28,153 bases of DNA from Rhodopirellula sp. Lineage in GTDB: Bacteria; Planctomycetota; Planctomycetia; Pirellulales; Pirellulaceae. Numbering within the stretch: the stretch's first letter is position 1; every line of letters begins with the position of its first letter. The stretch is from NCBI GenBank assembly GCA_002714565.1, contig PAXU01000008.1, positions 18,815 through 46,967 of the forward strand. The letters are read 5' to 3'. The notes below the pieces were generated by a model, which did not search any database, was not told where the DNA came from, and saw only the letters and a list, made by a program, of their open reading frames with translations. Below are positions 7,797 through 16,475 of this stretch, in pieces. Made by a program: the position numbers and the translations under genes.

Positions 7797-9179
7797 ATGC
7801 GATTTCTGAAGGTGCTACTGAATGTATTCGCAATTGGGTTGCTAGTTGTCGATTCACCCGCTTGTCAGGCGGTGGAAAAACCAAACGTGATTCTGATCTA
7901 CACCGATGATCAGGGAAGCATCGATTTGAATTGCTACGGTGCAAAGGATCTCATCACTCCACACCTCGACAAATTGGCAAAGTCAGGCACTCGATTCACT
8001 CAGTTTTATTCTGCTGCACCGGTTTGCTCTCCGTCACGTGCTGCAGTCATCACCGGTCGTTATCCTCAGCGCGCCGGACTGGCAGGTAACGCAAGCTCCA
8101 AACCCGGTGGCTCTGGATTGCCCACAGATGAAATCACTATGGCGGAAATGTTCAAGTCGGCCGGCTACAAAACTGCACACATTGGAAAGTGGCATCTCGG
8201 CTATACACCGGATCAGATGCCTAACGCGCAAGGATTTGATTATTCATTCGGCCACATGGGCGGGTGCATCGACAACTATTCACATTTCTTTTACTGGAAT
8301 GGCCCCAATCGACACGACCTATTTCAAAATGGCAAAGAAATCTGGAGAGATGGCGAATTCTTTCCTGACTTAATGGTCACCGAAGCAAAGCAGTTCATGG
8401 AGAAGAACAAGAAAGATCCGTTCTTCATGTACTGGGCCATTAACGTTCCGCATTATCCGCTTCAGGGCACAGACAAATGGCGCAAAAAATATGAGCACCT
8501 GGATTCTCCTCGAGACATTTATGCCGCCTTTGTGTCGACCATGGATGAAATGATCGGTGCAGTGATCGACTGCGTGAACGACCTCGGTATTCGTGATAAT
8601 ACCATCATTGTGTTTCAATCAGACCACGGGCATTCACACGAAGAACGGACTTTTGGCGGCGGTGGCAGTTCAGGCCCGTATCGTGGCGCCAAATTCAGTC
8701 TCTTTGAAGGTGGCATCCGTGTGCCGGCTATCATTAGCTGGCCCGGCGAAGTACCGGCCGATCAAGTTCGCTCCCAATTTGCAACGGCGGTCGATTGGTT
8801 ACCAACCGTTGCGAGCATGGCAGGCATCGACACACCCGCCGAGCGAGTGTTAGATGGTCACGATCTGACCGATGTCATTTGCGACGACGCAGACGCACCG
8901 GCAAATACCTTTCACTGGCAATCGGGTAGGGGACTCGGTGGCAAGCCGCAATGGGCAGTGCGACATGAAAATTGGAAGCTGATCGGCAATCCAAAGGACA
9001 CCAGTAACAAGGCACCCATCACATCAAAAGATGTAATGTTCCTCGTCGACTTAAGTGAAGACGTGGCCGAGATGACAAATGTAGCTGCCGAAAATCCGGA
9101 AATCGTAGCGCAACTCCGCAAGATGCACGAAGCATGGCTGATAGATGTCTCTAAGCCACGCGGGACGGTGAATGATTAA
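7797..9179 (+). CDS. Exported sulfatase (formylglycine type), sulfatase 1
   Basis: This is a family S1 sulfatase of 460 residues with a signal peptide (residues 1 to about 25, ending ACQA). The catalytic Cys77 lies in CSPSRAAVITGRYP, the motif that sulfatase-modifying enzymes convert to formylglycine. Metal-binding aspartates are in IYTDDQG (34-40) and in QSDHGH further on. GKWHLGY, close to residue 130, is another family marker. It should hydrolyse sulfate esters from a polysaccharide or sulfated small molecule outside the cytoplasm; the exact substrate is not predictable from these motifs. An AAGAGAGAA sequence upstream of the ATG may be the ribosome-binding site. The gene faces the minus-strand sulfatase/FG-GAP set. 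Confidence 0.93.
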   Translation: MRFLKVLLNVFAIGLLVVDSPACQAVEKPNVILIYTDDQGSIDLNCYGAKDLITPHLDKLAKSGTRFTQFYSAAPVCSPSRAAVITGRYPQRAGLAGNASSKPGGSGLPTDEITMAEMFKSAGYKTAHIGKWHLGYTPDQMPNAQGFDYSFGHMGGCIDNYSHFFYWNGPNRHDLFQNGKEIWRDGEFFPDLMVTEAKQFMEKNKKDPFFMYWAINVPHYPLQGTDKWRKKYEHLDSPRDIYAAFVSTMDEMIGAVIDCVNDLGIRDNTIIVFQSDHGHSHEERTFGGGGSSGPYRGAKFSLFEGGIRVPAIISWPGEVPADQVRSQFATAVDWLPTVASMAGIDTPAERVLDGHDLTDVICDDADAPANTFHWQSGRGLGGKPQWAVRHENWKLIGNPKDTSNKAPITSKDVMFLVDLSEDVAEMTNVAAENPEIVAQLRKMHEAWLIDVSKPRGTVND

Positions 9180-9191
9180 GGTTCACGGAAA

Positions 9192-9209
9192 CCGGTACCA
9201 CATTACCGG
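9192..9209. terminator. Possible bidirectional hairpin between convergent genes
   Basis: A perfect 6-bp GC-rich stem (CCGGTA/TACCGG, 6-base loop) sits just between the stop codons of sulfatase 1 and the FG-GAP gene. There is no T-run on either side, so it is only a weak terminator candidate. Confidence 0.3.
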
Positions 9210-10420
9210 CTTGGATTCTCATACCAAATCACGCCAAGGTTGTGACGTTCCTCGCACGTAATAACATCCAAATCACCATCTTGGTCCAAGTCAAATAGTC
9301 TCACCAAGTCAAACTTAATTCCATCCGGGCCGCTGATATCTGATGAGACCCACGTCACGCGACCGTTTACGCGTTCTTGACGTAGCCAGGTTACTCCACT
9401 CAATCTGGGATCACCGCTCGGCTCCGTTGAATGGACGATATCGTTGAAACCATCTTGATTTAAATCACCAATGGCGACACCTTTGCCCTTTGGTATCGCA
9501 TGTGGATTGGCAATCGACGTGTGAGACCACCTATTGGTGGTCTTTCCGTTTAATAATTCCTGAGACAGCACCAACATTTTTGATTGATGTGTGGCCACAA
9601 CAACCTCACTCTGACGGTCCCCGTCGAGATCGGCAATATCTAGAAACATCACTTCGTTTTCCCTGCCGCCGATGTTATGGACTGGCCATTTGTCGGCCAC
9701 AGGATTCGAAGGAACCTCTAGCCACTTGACGCCACGCGTCATTCCCCGTCTATCAGACAACAAGAGATCGTGTTGACCATCTGCGTTCATATCTGCCAAT
9801 CGTAAAGACATAATCCATCCGGCTGGAATGATATGGTGCAGTTTCCATTCGTCGAGTTTTCGCGGGTCTTCTGGAGATTCCAGCCAGCTGACCGATGCGT
9901 TTACACCTTTAGAACCAACGATCAGATCTGTACCGGCGTGGCCGTCGACTTGCATGGACACAGCAAACATCCACATTTGCTCACCGACGGTACATGGAAT
10001 CTGCTCGGTCTTCCATTGCGATGCATCAAGATAGTCACTGGCCCGCTTGGGTGCCCAATGCACTTGAATCGTGCGCTGAGTTCCTTCGCAGCAACTAACT
10101 ACATCAACATGGCCATCGTGATCCAAATCGACAAATATCGCATCCTCCGGTGACGTCACCATACCGACCGTAACCGACGGCCAGCGTTGAGTGACTTTTT
10201 TGGGGCCTGGGTGCAGATAGACTCTGATTTGACCGCCTTCTTCCCAAGGGACGACTAGATCCGGTAGCCCGTCACCATTTACATCTTGAAGCTTTGCACC
10301 ATCAGCACCCTCCGAGGATGTATCAACTGTATGACGAGGCCAAGGCATTTCCGCATGGGCTGCCGACCCCATGAGAATAAAACCAAGAACCAGAACGTTG
10401 ATACGGGTCACAACAACCAT
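9203..10420 (-). CDS. Exported FG-GAP/VCBS repeat protein
   Basis: The 405-residue protein starts with a signal peptide ending AAHA (about residue 23) and is then built from repeated calcium-binding loops of the D-x-[DN]-x-D-G type. Examples are DVNGDGLPD (46-54), DLDHDGHVD (98-106), DMNADGQHD, DLDGDRQSE, DLNQDGFND and DLDQDGDLD. Such repeats fold as an integrin-like beta-propeller. No catalytic domain is seen, so a binding or structural role outside the cell is likely, possibly polysaccharide or surface binding. The start could also be the GTG at 10409-10411, which sits 9 bases after AAGGG, since the ATG at 10420 directly abuts that site. The gene begins 8 bases after the stop of sulfatase 2 and should be co-transcribed with it. 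Confidence 0.88.
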   Translation of the reverse strand: MVVVTRINVLVLGFILMGSAAHAEMPWPRHTVDTSSEGADGAKLQDVNGDGLPDLVVPWEEGGQIRVYLHPGPKKVTQRWPSVTVGMVTSPEDAIFVDLDHDGHVDVVSCCEGTQRTIQVHWAPKRASDYLDASQWKTEQIPCTVGEQMWMFAVSMQVDGHAGTDLIVGSKGVNASVSWLESPEDPRKLDEWKLHHIIPAGWIMSLRLADMNADGQHDLLLSDRRGMTRGVKWLEVPSNPVADKWPVHNIGGRENEVMFLDIADLDGDRQSEVVVATHQSKMLVLSQELLNGKTTNRWSHTSIANPHAIPKGKGVAIGDLNQDGFNDIVHSTEPSGDPRLSGVTWLRQERVNGRVTWVSSDISGPDGIKFDLVRLFDLDQDGDLDVITCEERHNLGVIWYENPSR

Positions 10421-10428
10421 CCCTTCTG

Positions 10429-11946
10429 TTACTCGGGAATTTGAGCCGGTGGCATTGGAAACTTACGAATACGGCTGTAACGAATATAGGACTCCCAAAC
10501 GTCGCCATTCTCATACATGCGAGGATCATCGGTACTTTTGAGAAACTCATTCATATCGGCCACCATTCGTTCGCGGATCCGTTTCACTCGAGGGCTTTTA
10601 ATCAGTTCTCGCATACACTCTGGATCGTCCTTGACATTAAACAATTGCCATTCGCCGCGTTTATCTACTGACCAATTCAGGTAAGGTCCCCATTTTCTGT
10701 CGTGCCTACTTTTAATCAGAAAAGTCAAGCTCGGACACGCATCAATATCGTGGTAACCACCGTGCGCCGGTCCCATCGAACCATCAGCATTGAGTTTGAC
10801 AGGATCACCAGCAGGCCAGCGGTCAGGCTTGAAATTGTGAATGAGTAAATAATCTCCGGATCTCATGGCTCGCTGTGGGTACGTCCAGTTCATATAGCGG
10901 GATGACGAATGACGTTCACGACTACTGTATACCGCGTCTCTTTCCAACGCCGCCCCCTGCATGTGACCGATAAGTGAAATGCCCGTCATTTGTGGATGGA
11001 TGTCCAGACCGGCCGCTTGAAGGAACGTAGGAGCTAAGTCCACAAAACTCACAAGCGCCTCGGACTGCTGATTTCCCTCCAACACCGACGGCCAACTGAT
11101 GGCCATCGGCACGTGAATACCGTATTCGAAGCAATTGGCCTTGGCTCTTGGGAAGGCCATGCCGTTATCACTTGTCACGACAATGAGGGTGTTTTCAAAC
11201 TCACCGGCATCTTTCAGGATCTGGATGATCCGTCCCAAATGCAGGTCAAAATGCTCAATCTCAAGATAATAATCAAGCATGTCCGACTGCACGACCGGAT
11301 GATCCGGCAAGAATGCTGGTACTTCTGCATCATCGAGAGACTTACCGGATTTTAAGCCGGCTCCATATTCAAACCCACGATGTGGTTCATGAGCTCCATA
11401 CCAGAAACAGAATGGACGACCATCGGGCCGTTTGCTCAGAAAATCCTGAAAGTTACCAGCATAGTCTTTGTTTGAAATTCCTGAGAAAGGTGATTTTTCA
11501 GTCTTGGAATTAAAGCCCGGCCCAGCCGGATTCTCCGTGCGACCGCTGGCCTTGAAATTACCAGGACCCCATGGCTTTCCCGTATATCCAACCCAGTAGC
11601 CCGCCTGTTTCAGCAACTCGGGATAAACCGCATATTTGGACGGAAACGAACTGGCGTGGGTGCCTGCCTGTTCCAGTTGCCATGGGTAACGACCTGTTAA
11701 CAACGAAGCACGAGAAGGACTGCATCCGGGTGAACCAGCATAAGCATTGTGAAACAACACACCTGCTGCCGCTATTTCATCGAACGATGGAGTAGACACT
11801 CCTTTGCAACCATACGCTGAGGCATGAGGAAACGACTGGTCATCAGAAATAGCCAATACGATGTTCGGCCGCTCGTTGGCATTGGCCATCGATTCCTGCG
11901 GAGCAATAGAAACCAGCCCCAACAACAGAAACAGTATCGATTTCAT
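10429..11946 (-). CDS. Exported sulfatase, heparan-N-sulfatase-like, sulfatase 2
   Basis: This is a 505-residue S1 sulfatase. The open frame extends 37 residues further, but the ATG at 11944-11946 directly begins a clear signal peptide (KSILFLLLGLVSIAP) and has AAGGTG 6 bases upstream, so this start was chosen. The catalytic Cys75 lies in GCSPSRASLLTGRYP. Metal ligands are in AISDDQS (32-38) and VVTSDNGMAFPRAK. The SDDQSFPHASAYGC start and the C-terminal block describing residues DPECMRELIKSP resemble heparan N-sulfatase (SGSH-type) proteins that are abundant in Planctomycetota, but the actual substrate is unknown. It lies between sulfatase 3 (52 bases upstream) and the FG-GAP gene. Confidence 0.92.
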   Translation of the reverse strand: MKSILFLLLGLVSIAPQESMANANERPNIVLAISDDQSFPHASAYGCKGVSTPSFDEIAAAGVLFHNAYAGSPGCSPSRASLLTGRYPWQLEQAGTHASSFPSKYAVYPELLKQAGYWVGYTGKPWGPGNFKASGRTENPAGPGFNSKTEKSPFSGISNKDYAGNFQDFLSKRPDGRPFCFWYGAHEPHRGFEYGAGLKSGKSLDDAEVPAFLPDHPVVQSDMLDYYLEIEHFDLHLGRIIQILKDAGEFENTLIVVTSDNGMAFPRAKANCFEYGIHVPMAISWPSVLEGNQQSEALVSFVDLAPTFLQAAGLDIHPQMTGISLIGHMQGAALERDAVYSSRERHSSSRYMNWTYPQRAMRSGDYLLIHNFKPDRWPAGDPVKLNADGSMGPAHGGYHDIDACPSLTFLIKSRHDRKWGPYLNWSVDKRGEWQLFNVKDDPECMRELIKSPRVKRIRERMVADMNEFLKSTDDPRMYENGDVWESYIRYSRIRKFPMPPAQIPE

Positions 11947-11952
11947 CAAAAA

Positions 11953-11958
11953 CACCTT
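11953..11958 (-). promoter_or_regulatory. Ribosome-binding site of sulfatase 2
   Basis: AAGGTG lies 6 bases before the ATG at 11946. It supports that internal start over the 37-residue longer open frame, whose extra part would overlap the end of sulfatase 3. Confidence 0.6.
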
Positions 11959-11998
11959 TGCATTTGTGGGACATCTCAAGCGAGTATCGTAGGAGATG

Positions 11999-13399
11999 CT
12001 AGTCCTTGCGATTGATTTGCGGAAAACGCCATCTTTCGGACGGGGCATATGCACCATCCATCTTTGCGACCAGTTCTTTCAAAAGATCCGGGTGATCAGC
12101 GGCCAAGTTCTTTTGTTCACCGAGATCGTCCGCAAGATTGTAAAGTCTCGGCTGTGAATTGAAGGGTTGATGGACCACCTTCCAATCACCAGCGCGAATT
12201 GCCCTCGCTCCTCCACGTTCGTAAAACGCCCAATACAGAAAGTCGTGCTCTTCTTGCTGGTCGCTATTGCCGAGAACAGCCGGCAGGAAGGAAACTCCAT
12301 CTGTATCGTCAGGAACATGGTCTTCAACACCGGCGATGTCGGCACAAGTCGCCATCAGATCCCAAAAGGCTCCTGCATGGGATGAAGTTGACCCTGCCTT
12401 CACGTTTCCGGGCCAACGCACGATCATCGGTACACGTATGCCGCCTTCACTAAGGTCTCGCTTAATCCCTTTCAATAGGCCATTGGAGTCATTGAAATCC
12501 GAGTTATTTCCACCTTCGCGATGTGGCCCGTTGTCGGATGTAAACATGACAATCGTGTTATCATCGATTCCGTGGTGCCGCAGTCGGTCGAGAATGGCGC
12601 CAACATCAGCATCCATCCGGGAAATCATTGCGGCGTGCCCCTTTTGAGCTTCGGGCCAGTCGAGATCTGTATAGATTCCATGGTCGGGGATCTCCATTCC
12701 TTTCTTCCCGGCTTCGTTATTGGCATGGGGAAGTGTCAACGCGTAATAGAGAAAAAACGGCTCATCTTTGTGGTCGTCTACAAATTGCAACGCCCGTGGT
12801 GCAATTAGATCCTGACTGTATTGTATTTTCTTCGATGCGACGCCCTGACCAAATCGACCTTCGTTAGGTACAAGGTTTTTGAGTTTAACGCGATCTTCGT
12901 TATCGATAAGAAAGGTGGGATAGTAGTTATGTGCGTGATGTTGATCAAGGTACCCGAAAAAAGCATCAAAGCCCTGACGTGTTGGTAACCCGGTAGATCC
13001 CTCATGTCCAAGTCCCCATTTACCAAACAACCCTGTCGCATAACCAGCTTTTTTTAATACTTCGGCAACCGTGATGTCATCGGGACGTAAATTATCCTTA
13101 CCGTTACCCCGTATAAAACAGTGTCCGGTGTGATACCCTGTCATGAGTACACATCGGGACGGTGCACACACCGTTGACCCCGCATAGAAATCGGTAAAAC
13201 GCATTCCTTCGACAGCCATCTGGTCGATGTGTGGAGTCTTGATGCGTTTTTGGCCGTAACACCCTAAATCGCCGTACCCAAGATCATCAGCCATAATGAA
13301 TATGATGTTAGGAAGCTGATCAGCCCCCACTGCGGAGGTGAAAGGCACCGCAAACATGATGAAGACGAAGAGGCAAATACGTCGGGTTTTAGTTTGCAT
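11999..13399 (-). CDS. Exported arylsulfatase (formylglycine type), sulfatase 3
   Basis: This is a 466-residue S1 sulfatase. The frame is open for 61 more residues upstream, but the ATG at 13397-13399 begins a basic-hydrophobic signal peptide (MQTKTRRICLFVFIMFAV) ending near AVGA, with AGGAAA upstream. The longer version would run into the divergent DUF1080 gene. The catalytic Cys78 is in TVCAPSRCVLMTGYHTG, and metal ligands are in MADDLGYGDLGCYG and FTSDNGPH. This pattern is that of arylsulfatase A-like enzymes. The order sulfatase 3, sulfatase 2, FG-GAP on one strand with short gaps (52 and 8 bases) suggests an operon for sulfated glycan use. Confidence 0.93.
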   Translation of the reverse strand: MQTKTRRICLFVFIMFAVPFTSAVGADQLPNIIFIMADDLGYGDLGCYGQKRIKTPHIDQMAVEGMRFTDFYAGSTVCAPSRCVLMTGYHTGHCFIRGNGKDNLRPDDITVAEVLKKAGYATGLFGKWGLGHEGSTGLPTRQGFDAFFGYLDQHHAHNYYPTFLIDNEDRVKLKNLVPNEGRFGQGVASKKIQYSQDLIAPRALQFVDDHKDEPFFLYYALTLPHANNEAGKKGMEIPDHGIYTDLDWPEAQKGHAAMISRMDADVGAILDRLRHHGIDDNTIVMFTSDNGPHREGGNNSDFNDSNGLLKGIKRDLSEGGIRVPMIVRWPGNVKAGSTSSHAGAFWDLMATCADIAGVEDHVPDDTDGVSFLPAVLGNSDQQEEHDFLYWAFYERGGARAIRAGDWKVVHQPFNSQPRLYNLADDLGEQKNLAADHPDLLKELVAKMDGAYAPSERWRFPQINRKD

Positions 13400-13529
13400 T
13401 TCAAGATTTCCTGACTTCACAGTTACGCGATTATGCAGTTGCACAAACGAAAAATGTGCATCGTAGTAAATGCTGCACGCATCACTTATGATCTTAGTTG
13501 ATCGATTCACATCAAAAAACAGCCCCAAC

Positions 13530-13534
13530 AGGAG
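13530..13534 (+). promoter_or_regulatory. Ribosome-binding site of the DUF1080 gene
   Basis: AGGAG ends 7 bases before the ATG at 13542 and fixes the start there. The longer open frame from 13470 has no comparable site and would put 24 residues in front of the Tat signal. Confidence 0.75.
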
Positions 13535-13541
13535 CAGCCAA

Positions 13542-14369
13542 ATGTCAGCCCCAAAAAAACTCAACCGACGTGATGCCATCAAGGCAACGGCAGCAGCATC
13601 GACAATTGCTCTGGCCAGTCAAATTACGCCGATTGCATACGCAACCGCAAAAGAAGGGTGGATCAAGTTATTCAATGGCAAGAATCTAGATGGCTGGCAT
13701 ATCAATCCTGAAAAAATTGGTCACGGAACCGGCGGTCAGTGGGCTGTAGAGAAGGGCACGATCGCCGGCCAGCAGGATCCTCCCGGGTCGGGCAATGGGG
13801 GCATATTGCTTACTGACAAGAAATTCGGCGACTTCGAATTAAAAATTGGCATGAAACCGGATTGGGGAGTTTGCTCAGGACTATTTCTTCGCGGAAATGA
13901 CCGTGGTGCCTGTTTCCAGATGATGGTTGACTATCACGACGCCGGAAATGTTGGACACATTTATGGCGAAGGAACAACCGGATTTAATACACGTACATTT
14001 GATATCAATGGCAAATACGACGGCAAAAAGTTGACGGGGTTGATGACCGATAAGCACAAGGCTGCCAAAGATGTCGGCTTGATTTATTCGTGCACACCTG
14101 AAGAATTCGTTTCTGCTTGGAAGGTCAACGAGTGGAACATGGCTACTGTTAAAGTGCAGGGCGAATTCCCAAAAATCACTACCTGGGTCAATGATCTGAA
14201 AGTATGCGAGTTTGACGGCGAATCAAGTACGGCGGCGAACTACGACAAAGAAAAGATTAAGGGGATCTTGGGTACGAGCGGAAGTATTGCTGTCCAAGTG
14301 CACGGCGGTACTGGCTGGCCCAAGGGTGCAAAATGTCGTTGGAAGGACATCTCCATCCGACCACTTTAA
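13542..14369 (+). CDS. Tat-exported DUF1080 (3-keto-disaccharide hydrolase-like) protein
   Basis: The 275-residue protein opens with a twin-arginine signal: LNRRDAIK at residues 7-14, then an alanine-rich hydrophobic stretch ending AYA. The mature part begins with WIKLFNGKNLDGWHI, the signature of DUF1080, a concanavalin/LamG-like jelly-roll fold. Some members cleave 3-keto-glycosides and others may bind carbohydrate. Further family features are GILLTDKKFGDFELKI and GLFLRGNDRG. It is divergent from the sulfatase 3 gene, with 142 bases between the two starts, so the two sides could share regulation and act on the same polysaccharide. The length fits a single-domain member of this family. Confidence 0.9.
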   Translation: MSAPKKLNRRDAIKATAAASTIALASQITPIAYATAKEGWIKLFNGKNLDGWHINPEKIGHGTGGQWAVEKGTIAGQQDPPGSGNGGILLTDKKFGDFELKIGMKPDWGVCSGLFLRGNDRGACFQMMVDYHDAGNVGHIYGEGTTGFNTRTFDINGKYDGKKLTGLMTDKHKAAKDVGLIYSCTPEEFVSAWKVNEWNMATVKVQGEFPKITTWVNDLKVCEFDGESSTAANYDKEKIKGILGTSGSIAVQVHGGTGWPKGAKCRWKDISIRPL

Positions 14370-14411
14370 CGACGACCACGATAGCAACGACTTAAAACAT
14401 GAGCATGATGC

Positions 14412-14855
14412 CTAACACGGGACGTCATGGTATTGCAGTGCCCATTCTCGCATGTAGCGGACCTGAGTTGGTTCGACACGGTAGACGATGAGATTCGGGT
14501 TATCCGCTGAACCTAGGTAATGCTGTAGTAACGGATTGGATTCCCAGATTTCCTGCAGCAGTTCTGAATCCGTTTCTACAAATGCTCTGCCGGTTAATCG
14601 CACCTGATCATGGTTATCGTTGACGTAACACAATTCCACTTGAGGGTTGGCGGCTATCTCCAGCGTCTTGCGATATTGCTTCAAGTTGGCGATCCACACT
14701 GTAAAGCCACTTGTTCGCACCGGTGACACCGGTCGCAAGCGAGGTTGATCGTTATCGATCGTTGCCAAAACGGGAAAACGATCTTCGCTGACTACTTGCA
14801 AAGCAAGGGATGGAACTTCGTTTGGGTCGACCGGTGCAGGCTCAGGTTTGTTCAC
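14412..14855 (-). CDS. Pyridoxamine 5'-phosphate oxidase-like flavin-binding protein
   Basis: The 147-residue protein resembles the small FMN-binding split-barrel family related to pyridoxamine phosphate oxidase. The pattern FPVLATIDNDQPRLRPVSPV (27-46), then a segment on a tyrosine-lysine pair before NPQVELCYVN (70-79) and VRLTGRAFV (85-93), is typical. Members bind FMN, F420 or haem and act as small reductases or stress proteins; true PdxH is longer and makes PLP. The start is GTG, as no in-frame ATG precedes the conserved core. It is the last gene of a minus-strand run and lies 26 bases after the TPR gene. The physiological substrate is unknown. Confidence 0.8.
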   Translation of the reverse strand: MNKPEPAPVDPNEVPSLALQVVSEDRFPVLATIDNDQPRLRPVSPVRTSGFTVWIANLKQYRKTLEIAANPQVELCYVNDNHDQVRLTGRAFVETDSELLQEIWESNPLLQHYLGSADNPNLIVYRVEPTQVRYMREWALQYHDVPC

Positions 14856-14881
14856 GGTAAGGGGCCTATCAGAGTGACGCT

Positions 14882-15694
14882 CTACTTGTCCTTGGATACC
14901 TTCAACTTGCCGTTCATCTTCATTTCATGGATTCGGGCAACATCCCACATGTAGCTATTTATACCTGGGTGTCCGGCAAGTGATTTATCTGCGGCGAGCT
15001 TAATATATTTTGATGCTTCTTTCTCTTTGCCAGTCACCTCGTAAAACAAGCCCAGGTAAAGGTGCGCATAGAACAGACGCCCTTTCAATGTCTCCTCAGA
15101 CGGGTCGCCACGTTTTGCGTCATTCAACACATCCTGTGGCGTGGCTGTTCCACGATACATCTCAAAGATTTTCATCATGGGAATACGAGGATCATTCTTG
15201 ATTGGCAACATAACCTCACGCGATTTTTTCACGCCAACGTCAGGGGTCATGCAAAGGAAACGCCAAACCGAATTTTCGACATCGTTGTCATGAAACGTCT
15301 GGTAAAGTTCAAACTGATCTGCACCCCGCTTGAACTGATCAGCATAGTACATTGCGATTCCGCGTTCCCACTGACGCGATTCGATAGACGGCTTTAAACT
15401 CACGTACTTATCAAAATCCGCAACCGATTCTTTGATCCGCCCAAGCTGAAATCTCACTCTGCCGCGGTAGTAATATGCCACTGCCTGCTCAGCGTCGTGC
15501 TTAATGGCGGCATCAAGGTCCTCAATCGCACCTTTGAATTCCCTCGCACGAACGTGTGCCACAGCTCGTTGCATGGCGGCTTCAAAGGAATCATCTTCTG
15601 CAGCGATGGCCCGTTGTTGATTGGGGACCAGCACACAAATCGCAGTAGCAAACACCAGTAACGACACAAATGGGATCCTTAAGGTCGACTTCAT
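14882..15694 (-). CDS. Exported TPR-repeat protein
   Basis: The 270-residue protein has an N-terminal signal peptide (residues 1-32, ending AIAA) and then about three tetratricopeptide repeats. The clearest are AFEFKGAIEDLDAAIK-like helices at about 37-70 and VAYYYRGRVRFQLGRIKESV at 72-91, followed by RGIAMYYADQFKRGADQF (111-128). The rest is helical and has no motif that I recognise; its overall layout resembles NlpI-like TPR proteins, which scaffold envelope complexes. The protein probably works in the periplasm as a protein-protein adaptor. It is 42 bases downstream of surE in the same direction. Confidence 0.8.
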   Translation of the reverse strand: MKSTLRIPFVSLLVFATAICVLVPNQQRAIAAEDDSFEAAMQRAVAHVRAREFKGAIEDLDAAIKHDAEQAVAYYYRGRVRFQLGRIKESVADFDKYVSLKPSIESRQWERGIAMYYADQFKRGADQFELYQTFHDNDVENSVWRFLCMTPDVGVKKSREVMLPIKNDPRIPMMKIFEMYRGTATPQDVLNDAKRGDPSEETLKGRLFYAHLYLGLFYEVTGKEKEASKYIKLAADKSLAGHPGINSYMWDVARIHEMKMNGKLKVSKDK

Positions 15695-15736
15695 TTTTCA
15701 CCATTTTTTTGAGAACTAAATATTTAGGCCATTATG

Positions 15737-16465
15737 TCACAAGCTTACGCGTGATACTGAAATTGCACCGTCAAAACAGACTTGCACATCCAGTCCGTCT
15801 TCACGCTTTCGTTGATGATAATCAGCCGCGTGTTTAAGCGCTGTCACACCGTCGGATTCCCCGACCAGCTCATAGCCGATTGGCAATGCATTTGTATCCA
15901 ACCCGGTAAGACAAATATCAGGCTCGGCTTTTCCACATATGATTGGATCGGGGAAATTAACGTTCCAGTATCCGGATTCCGACGACGATGAAAACGTATC
16001 GCTATCTTCTAATATTTGCTGGATTACCATCGCTGCCCATTGCCCGGCCTGTTTCCAGTCAATTTGAGTAGATGACAAATGGTACTGCGAAAGTGCGATT
16101 GCATTGATGTCATGCATGACCGCTTCACGAGCTGCAGCCGTCGTACCTGACAAGTAGACGTCGCAGCCAAGGTTTGCACCGTGATTGATCCCTGCGAACA
16201 CCCAATCCGGTTGAATGTCCAGTTGTGCAATTGCGACTCTCACGCAATCTGCAGGTGAACCACCAATTTGAAAACGATTATCGCCGACTGCTTCTAGAAG
16301 CAGCTTCCTGTCCGTTGTGGCTTGATGACTGCAACCGCTTTTTGGTTGATCGGGTGCCACCACGTACACTGCATCAAACAACTCGATACTCTTAACAGTC
16401 TGTACAAGCGCATTTATTCCACTTGCCTGGATTCCGTCATCATTTGTAACTAACGCTGTGGCCAT
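15737..16465 (-). CDS. surE: 5'/3'-nucleotidase SurE
   Basis: SurE is a cytosolic metal-dependent nucleotidase that removes phosphate from nucleoside monophosphates and short polyphosphates, and is linked to stationary-phase survival. Family motifs are present from the start: ALVTNDDGIQASG (4-16), in which the NDD aspartates bind the metal; APDQPKSGCSH with Ser43; and AGINHGANLG (91-100), followed by SGTTAAAREA. The ATG at 16463-16465 puts the NDDGI motif at residues 8-12, as in other SurE proteins. A GTG seven codons upstream (16484-16486) would overlap the end of the aminotransferase gene by 11 bases and is an alternative. Translational coupling with that gene is likely in either case. Confidence 0.93.
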   Translation of the reverse strand: MATALVTNDDGIQASGINALVQTVKSIELFDAVYVVAPDQPKSGCSHQATTDRKLLLEAVGDNRFQIGGSPADCVRVAIAQLDIQPDWVFAGINHGANLGCDVYLSGTTAAAREAVMHDINAIALSQYHLSSTQIDWKQAGQWAAMVIQQILEDSDTFSSSSESGYWNVNFPDPIICGKAEPDICLTGLDTNALPIGYELVGESDGVTALKHAADYHQRKREDGLDVQVCFDGAISVSRVSL

Positions 16466-16475
16466 TTTAAAATCG

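Noticed and set aside
12267..12647. 126-residue plus-strand frame opposite sulfatase 3
   Set aside because: The minus strand clearly encodes the sulfatase here; the antisense product is unlike any protein family and has no start signal.
13400..13582. 61-residue extension of sulfatase 3
   Set aside because: It would place a nonsense stretch before the signal peptide and overlap the start of the divergent DUF1080 gene.
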